NCBI GenBank assembly: GCA_903938815.1
Contig: CAJAES010000033.1
Coordinates: 1-36,981, forward strand
Direction: 5' to 3'
DNA length: 36,981 bases
Origin: an uncultured beta proteobacterium
GTDB taxonomy: Bacteria > Pseudomonadota > Gammaproteobacteria > Burkholderiales > Burkholderiaceae_C
This document shows, in pieces, positions 32,928 through 36,981 of this stretch; position 1 is the stretch's first letter, and the number at the start of each line of letters is the position of its first letter. The notes beneath the pieces were generated by a model that had not been told where the DNA came from, did no database searches, and saw nothing but the letters and a program-made list of their open reading frames with translations. The translations under genes and the position numbers were made by a program.

Positions 32928-33665
32928 TCACGTGGCGTCGCGGAACTTGTAGCCCGCGCCGCGCACGGTCAGCACGAACTCCGGGCGCATCGGGTCGCGC
33001 TCGAGCTTGGAGCGCAGGCGGTTGATGTGGGTAGTGACGGTGTGCTCGTAGCCGTCGTGCGAGTAGCCCCACACCGCGTCCAGCAGCTGCGCGCGCGAGA
33101 ACACGCGGCCCGGGTGCTGCGCGAAGTACAGCAGCAGGTCGAACTCCAGCGCCGTCAGCTCCGCCGCGGTGCCGCGCACCGCCACGGCCCGCTTGGCCGG
33201 CCAGACCTGCAGCTCGCCGTTGGCCAGGGGGCGCTCGCTGGCGGACGCCGTCAGCGCGGCCTCGCGCACGTCGGCCCGGCGCAGCAGCGCCTTCACCCGG
33301 GCCAGCAGCTCGGCCATCGAGAAGGGCTTGGTCAGGTAGTCGTCGGCGCCGAGCTCGAGCCCCAGCACGCGGTCGAGCTCGGTGCTCTTGGCGGTGAGCA
33401 TCAGGATGGGCGTGTCGCGGCCGCGGGCGCGCAGGCCCTTGCAGACCTCCAGCCCGTCCAGGCCCGGCATCATCAGGTCGAGCACCAGCAGATCGCTCTC
33501 CTCGCCGGGCGCCGCAGCCAGCTCGGCGGCCAAAGCCGAGCTGCCGTCAGGTACGGCGTGCACGACATAGCCGGCCTGCTGCAGGTTCATCACCAGCAGG
33601 TCGCGGATGTCGGCCTGGTCTTCGGCGACGAGGATACGGCGGGGCATGCGGGGAGGTCGCAGCAT
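32928..33665 (-). CDS. OmpR-family response regulator
   Basis: A 245-aa regulator. The receiver domain (~8-125) has E15/D16, phospho-acceptor D63 in LVLDLMMPG, and K113 in LTKPF. A winged-helix output domain (~150-240) ends in THINRLRSKLE and TVRGAGYKF. It forms an operon with the kinase downstream. The start at 33665 has AAGG 9 nt upstream. The divergent promoter with a sigma-factor gene has an 11-bp-spaced direct repeat. Confidence 0.92.
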   Translation of the reverse strand: MLRPPRMPRRILVAEDQADIRDLLVMNLQQAGYVVHAVPDGSSALAAELAAAPGEESDLLVLDLMMPGLDGLEVCKGLRARGRDTPILMLTAKSTELDRVLGLELGADDYLTKPFSMAELLARVKALLRRADVREAALTASASERPLANGELQVWPAKRAVAVRGTAAELTALEFDLLLYFAQHPGRVFSRAQLLDAVWGYSHDGYEHTVTTHINRLRSKLERDPMRPEFVLTVRGAGYKFRDAT

Positions 33666-33686
33666 GGCGCCGAACCTTACACCGAT

Positions 33687-33706
33687 GTGATCTTCCCGTG
33701 ATCTTC
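33687..33706. promoter_or_regulatory. Direct repeat, candidate response-regulator site
   Basis: GTGATCTTC occurs at 33687-33695 and again at 33698-33706, an 11-bp period, between the divergent starts at 33665 and 33764. OmpR-type regulators bind tandem half-sites with about one helical turn spacing. Inferred. Confidence 0.4.
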
Positions 33707-33763
33707 GGTGAGCAAGGCGTGAGTTGCGTCGAACACAGTGCAGGCATCGACAGGAGCCGCACG

Positions 33764-34264
33764 ATGACCACCCTGATGAACACCCTGAGCTGGCCCGACC
33801 TCATTCCCCACCGCGGCGACCTGGTCCGCTACGCGCGCCGCAAGCTGATGGACCCGAGCCTGGCCGAGGATCTGGTGCACGACGTCTTCGAGGCGGTGGC
33901 CACCGGCCGCGCGGCCTTCGCAGGGCGTTCGGCCCTGCGCACCTGGCTGGTGGGCATCCTCAAGCACAAGATCGTCGACCTGGTGCGCGAGCGCAGCGGC
34001 CACGACGCCTTGCCCGAGAACGCCGACGGCGAGGCCGTCGACCTGATCTGCCCCCAGCCCGGGCCCGAGGAGTGCGCCACGCAGCGCCAGCGCCTGGCCC
34101 AGACCCTGGCCCGCCTGGAGTCGCTGCCCGAAAGCCTGCGCGAGGCCTTCGCGCTGCGCGTGCTGCAGGACCAGTCCACCGAGGAGGTCTGCGCCACACT
34201 GGCCATCAGCCAGGACAACCTGTTCGTGCGCCTGCACCGGGCTCGGCGCGCACTGGCGGCCTGA
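33764..34264 (+). CDS. ECF-type sigma-70 family sigma factor
   Basis: A 166-aa sigma factor. Region 2 is at ~18-75 (LVRYARRKL, then AEDLVHDVF, then RTWLVGILKHKIVDLVRE), and region 4 at ~110-163 (LPESLREAFALRVLQDQSTEEVCATL, then NLFVRLHRARRAL). AGGAG precedes the ATG. No anti-sigma gene follows directly; the next gene is Tim44-like. It is divergent from the response regulator, so that regulator may control it. Confidence 0.85.
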   Translation: MTTLMNTLSWPDLIPHRGDLVRYARRKLMDPSLAEDLVHDVFEAVATGRAAFAGRSALRTWLVGILKHKIVDLVRERSGHDALPENADGEAVDLICPQPGPEECATQRQRLAQTLARLESLPESLREAFALRVLQDQSTEEVCATLAISQDNLFVRLHRARRALAA

Positions 34265-34361
34265 ACCGGGCTTTCCCTGTAGAAGCCCTGGAACTTTCGG
34301 GGCTGCATGCACTCAGATGGCGCGTGCCGTACACAATCCGGCCGTCTACACAAGGAGTGAC

Positions 34362-35315
34362 ATGAAATCCTGGTTCCTGGGCGCACTGATGGCCGCCGTG
34401 GCCTTTGCCTTCGTTCCGTCGATCGCCGACGCCAAGCGTCTGGGCGGCGGCGCCTCCAAGGGCATGCAGCGCAGCACGCCCTCGCAGCCCGCGCAGAACA
34501 CGCCGCCGAGCAATGCACCAGCGGTCGCTCCGGCAGCCGCTGCGGCGCCGGCAGCAGCCGGTGCGGCCGCCGCCGCGGGCAAGCGCTCGTGGATGGGCCC
34601 GATCGCCGGCCTGGCCGCTGGCCTGGGCATCGCCGCGCTGTTCAGCCACCTGGGCATGGGCGAGGGCCTCGCCAACTTCGTGATGATCGCGCTGCTGGTG
34701 CTGGTGGCTTTCATGGCCTTCCGCTTCTTCATGAGCCGCCGCGCCGGTGCATCCGCTCCGCGCCTGGCAACCGCCGCCGCAGGTGCCGGCAACGGCATGG
34801 GCAGCCGCTCGGCCTTCGAGACCCTGCAACCCGCTCCGGCGCAGGCGCCGCAGGGCGCGGCACAAGGCACGGCTCAAGGCTCAGCACAACCCGCCGCCTT
34901 CACGGGCCTGGCCATCGGCTCCGGCGTTGCTGCCGCGCAGCTGCCGGCGGACTTCGACCGCCCGGCCTTCGAGCGCCTGGCCAAGATGATCTTCATCCGC
35001 CTGCAGGCCGCCAACGACACCGCCGACGTGAACGACCTGCGCAACTTCACCACGCCCGAGCTCTTCGCCGACCTGCGCCTGGACCTGCAGGAACGCGGCC
35101 CGAGCGCGCAGCACACCGACGTTCAGGAAGTGAACGCCGAGGTGCTGGACTTCGCGCAGGAGCCCGAGCGCCAGGTGGTGAGCGTTCGCTTCCACGGCAA
35201 GATCGTCGAGACCGAGGGCGCCGAGCCCGAGTCCTTCGACGAGATCTGGCACCTGGTCAAGCCGGTGGACGATTCCCGCAACTGGGCCATCGCCGGGATC
35301 CAGCAGCGCCAGTGA
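34362..35315 (+). CDS. Tim44-like domain membrane protein
   Basis: A 317-aa protein with a signal sequence (~1-24), an Ala/Pro-rich linker (~40-75), one or two transmembrane segments (~80-97 and ~104-123), and a C-terminal Tim44-like domain (~195-315: FERLAKMIFIRLQAANDTADVNDLRNFTTPELF, followed by DLRLDLQERG and EIWHLVKPVDDSRNWAIAGIQQ). In bacteria such proteins sit in the inner membrane with a role in protein or lipid traffic that is poorly known. AAGGAGTGAC precedes the ATG. A terminator follows at 35392. Confidence 0.85.
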   Translation: MKSWFLGALMAAVAFAFVPSIADAKRLGGGASKGMQRSTPSQPAQNTPPSNAPAVAPAAAAAPAAAGAAAAAGKRSWMGPIAGLAAGLGIAALFSHLGMGEGLANFVMIALLVLVAFMAFRFFMSRRAGASAPRLATAAAGAGNGMGSRSAFETLQPAPAQAPQGAAQGTAQGSAQPAAFTGLAIGSGVAAAQLPADFDRPAFERLAKMIFIRLQAANDTADVNDLRNFTTPELFADLRLDLQERGPSAQHTDVQEVNAEVLDFAQEPERQVVSVRFHGKIVETEGAEPESFDEIWHLVKPVDDSRNWAIAGIQQRQ

Positions 35316-35391
35316 GCCTGCGCAGGGTCGACTGACCCGACCGGTCAGCGCTGCCAGGCAGCGCGGCCGACCCGCACAACCGAACGACACG

Positions 35392-35416
35392 AAGGCCGGC
35401 TCCCGCCGGCCTTTTT
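35392..35416 (+). terminator. Rho-independent terminator after the Tim44-like gene
   Basis: AAGGCCGGC (35392-35400) pairs with GCCGGCCTT (35405-35413) around TCCC, followed by TTTTT. It is a canonical stem-loop with a T-tract. Confidence 0.9.
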
Positions 35417-35725
35417 CATGGGCCGGCATTCGAGCCCGCCGCACGAGGGCCCGGTCAAGACTGTATGCAGCCGGTCACGATACGCCGGCGAATGTCGGCG
35501 GATGTCGGCGGATGCCTATACCTGACCTTGGCCGGCCACCCGGACGGCTGGCAGGTGCGCCTCGGAACCTGAGCTTCGTTGGCGGCAGGGGAAGGCAAGA
35601 GGGCGTTTGAAAACACTATCCTCCGCCTGATCGATGTCTCTCCACACCACCTTGCCGGACAGCTATGCCGTGCGGCCGCTGCCGCCAGCGCCCATGAGCA
35701 GCCGGACACTGGGCAGGTCCGCCCG
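35417..35725. other. Intergenic region before the MFS gene
   Basis: About 310 bases with no gene I support. It contains a 10-bp direct repeat (TGTCGGCGGA twice, ~35492-35511) and a less GC-rich patch with TATCCT near 35612-35622 that could be a -10 element. The open minus-strand frame here is an antisense shadow. Confidence 0.4.
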
Positions 35726-36981
35726 TTGAAGCCGCCCCGGCCCTCAGGCTCTGCCGCACCAGCCCGCTGGCCCGCGCTGGCCCCGCTGCGCACGCGCGCC
35801 TTCCGCACTCAGTGGCTGGCCGACCTGTGCACCGCCTGGGCGCTTGAGATGGAGACGCTGATCCTGGGCTGGTACGTGCTCGTGGAGTCGGGCTCGGTGC
35901 TTCAGCTGACGATCTTCGGCGCGCTGATGTACGTCGGCACGCTGCTGTCGCCCGTGCTGGGCACGCTGGGCGACCGGCTGGGCCTGCGTCGTGTGCTGGC
36001 GGGCATGCGCATGAGCTACGCCCTGCTGGCCTGCGTGATCCTGCTGCTGGCCGCCACGGACCAGCTGAGCCCGACCGGCGTCCTGGTCGTGGCCTTCCTC
36101 GTGGGCCTGATCAAGCCCTCGGACATTGGGCTGCGCACGGCCCTGGTCAGTGCCGCCGTGCCGCCTTCACAACTGGTTGCCGCGATGGGCATATCGCGTA
36201 CCACGGGGGACTCGGCGCGCATCGGCGGCGCATTGGCCGGGGCCGGCTTCATGGCCAGTCTTGGCATGCTCAGCGCGTATGGCGTCATCGTCACCCTGTA
36301 CCTCGTCGGTGTGGTGCTGACTTTGCGATCGGGTCCGGCCAGCGTAAAGACGGCCGCTGCCGCGCCGGCCCGCACTTCGTCACCTTGGCGCGAACTGGTC
36401 GAAGGCTTGCAGCATGTCTGGCACACGCCTGCGCTGCGTGCCGCGATGGCGGTGGCTGCGCTGGTCAACCTGTGCGCCTTTCCGCTCAGCGGCGGTTTGA
36501 TGCCCTACATCGCACGCGACGTCTTCGGCCTGGACCAGAAGGGCTTGGGCTTGCTGGTGGCCAGCTATGCCAGCGGCGCGCTGCTGGGCTCACTGGTGAT
36601 GAGCAGCCGCGGCGCCGCACTGCGCCCGGCACGCACGATGCTGGCCTCGTGCGCCGCGTGGTACCTGTGCCTGCTGGGCCTGGCTCTGCCCATCACGGCG
36701 TCCAACGCGATGGCGCTCTATCTTGCCGCAGGCTTCTGCCAGAGCCTGAGCATGGTGGCCCTGGCCGTCTTGCTGATGCGCGGCAGCGACGAACGCTTCC
36801 GCGGCCGGGTGATGGGTTTGCGCATGCTGGCCATCTACACCCTGCCGCTGGGCTTGCTGTCGGCGGGCACGCTGATCCCGGTGCTGGGCTTCCGCGGCCT
36901 GGTGATGGGCTACGTCGGGCTGGGCCTGGCGATGGTGGCGGCGATTGCCCTGACTTGGCGATCGGTGCTGCTGCCGCGCAA
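35726..36981 (+). CDS. MFS transporter (exporter-type), cut by window end
   Basis: At least 418 codons, with no stop before the window end. Hydrophobic segments alternate with short loops: WYVLVESGSVLQLTIFGAL, then VGTLLSPVLGTLGDRLGLRR (the MFS 'G-x-x-x-D-R-x-G-R-R' loop), LLACVILLLAA, and further segments to the window end, as in MFS_3/EntS-like drug or siderophore exporters. No ATG exists near the start in this frame, so the TTG at 35726 (GGCAGG 9 nt before) is the best start. The 3' end is outside the window. Confidence 0.85.
   Translation, partial: MKPPRPSGSAAPARWPALAPLRTRAFRTQWLADLCTAWALEMETLILGWYVLVESGSVLQLTIFGALMYVGTLLSPVLGTLGDRLGLRRVLAGMRMSYALLACVILLLAATDQLSPTGVLVVAFLVGLIKPSDIGLRTALVSAAVPPSQLVAAMGISRTTGDSARIGGALAGAGFMASLGMLSAYGVIVTLYLVGVVLTLRSGPASVKTAAAAPARTSSPWRELVEGLQHVWHTPALRAAMAVAALVNLCAFPLSGGLMPYIARDVFGLDQKGLGLLVASYASGALLGSLVMSSRGAALRPARTMLASCAAWYLCLLGLALPITASNAMALYLAAGFCQSLSMVALAVLLMRGSDERFRGRVMGLRMLAIYTLPLGLLSAGTLIPVLGFRGLVMGYVGLGLAMVAAIALTWRSVLLPR

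Noticed and set aside
30671..33025. Plus-strand 784-aa frame across the GntR/kinase region
   Set aside because: Antisense to two genes with intact motifs; Gln/Arg/His-rich composition typical of high-GC shadows.
35455..35808. Minus-strand 117-aa frame before the MFS gene
   Set aside because: Overlaps the transporter start antisense, low complexity, no ribosome site.

Overview
The window looks like a piece of a high-GC betaproteobacterial chromosome, most likely Burkholderiales. This is inferred from the core genes on the right (a GntR/dioxygenase/SAF-dehydrogenase group, an OmpR-type two-component pair, a Tim44-like protein, ~70% GC codon use) and is not a database result. Roughly bases 1-26,240 are an accessory defence-type island of visibly lower GC with many TTG/GTG starts. 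Bases ~26,250-36,981 look like ordinary chromosome.

Left end (1-2236): an IscB (OMEGA) nuclease gene preceded by its omegaRNA. The 5' end of the omegaRNA scaffold is a 28-bp sequence that also occurs upstream at ~61-62 bp spacing, separated by 33- and 34-bp unique stretches, so it forms a small CRISPR-like array that runs into the omegaRNA. A second full omegaRNA-like copy, offset by 434 bp and without its own nuclease gene, lies further upstream. Three small unknown or partly recognised genes follow (2311-3300).

Middle (3311-14375): a minus-strand Wadjet-type (Jet) anti-plasmid operon in the order JetC (SMC-like ATPase), JetB, an extra 80-aa protein, JetA, JetD (TOPRIM nuclease). It is trailed by a small reading frame resembling the C-terminus of type I restriction HsdR. 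It is divergent from a WYL-domain regulator, and the shared promoter holds a perfect 10-bp inverted repeat. Downstream of the regulator is an MmeI-like combined restriction-methylation enzyme.

Next (14521-21662): five tightly packed genes that I think are the most novel part: a SIS-HAD fusion, a phosphoribosyltransferase-like protein, an ORC/AAA-like ATPase, a 350-aa unknown, and a PfkB-type kinase. Together they suggest an enzyme set that makes, phosphorylates and dephosphorylates a sugar- or nucleoside-like metabolite under an NTPase, placed in a defence island. A convergent NADAR (YbiA-like) N-glycosidase gene with its own HTH regulator abuts it.

The island's right part holds a divergent pair of unknown genes, an IS1595-type transposase, and a coiled-coil/winged-helix protein with a LexA-like site. 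The core region then carries a conserved hypothetical, a 49-aa membrane peptide, a lipoprotein, a SAF-domain dehydrogenase, an EctD-like dioxygenase with its GntR regulator, a histidine kinase/response regulator pair, an ECF-like sigma factor, a Tim44-like protein and the start of an MFS exporter cut by the window end.
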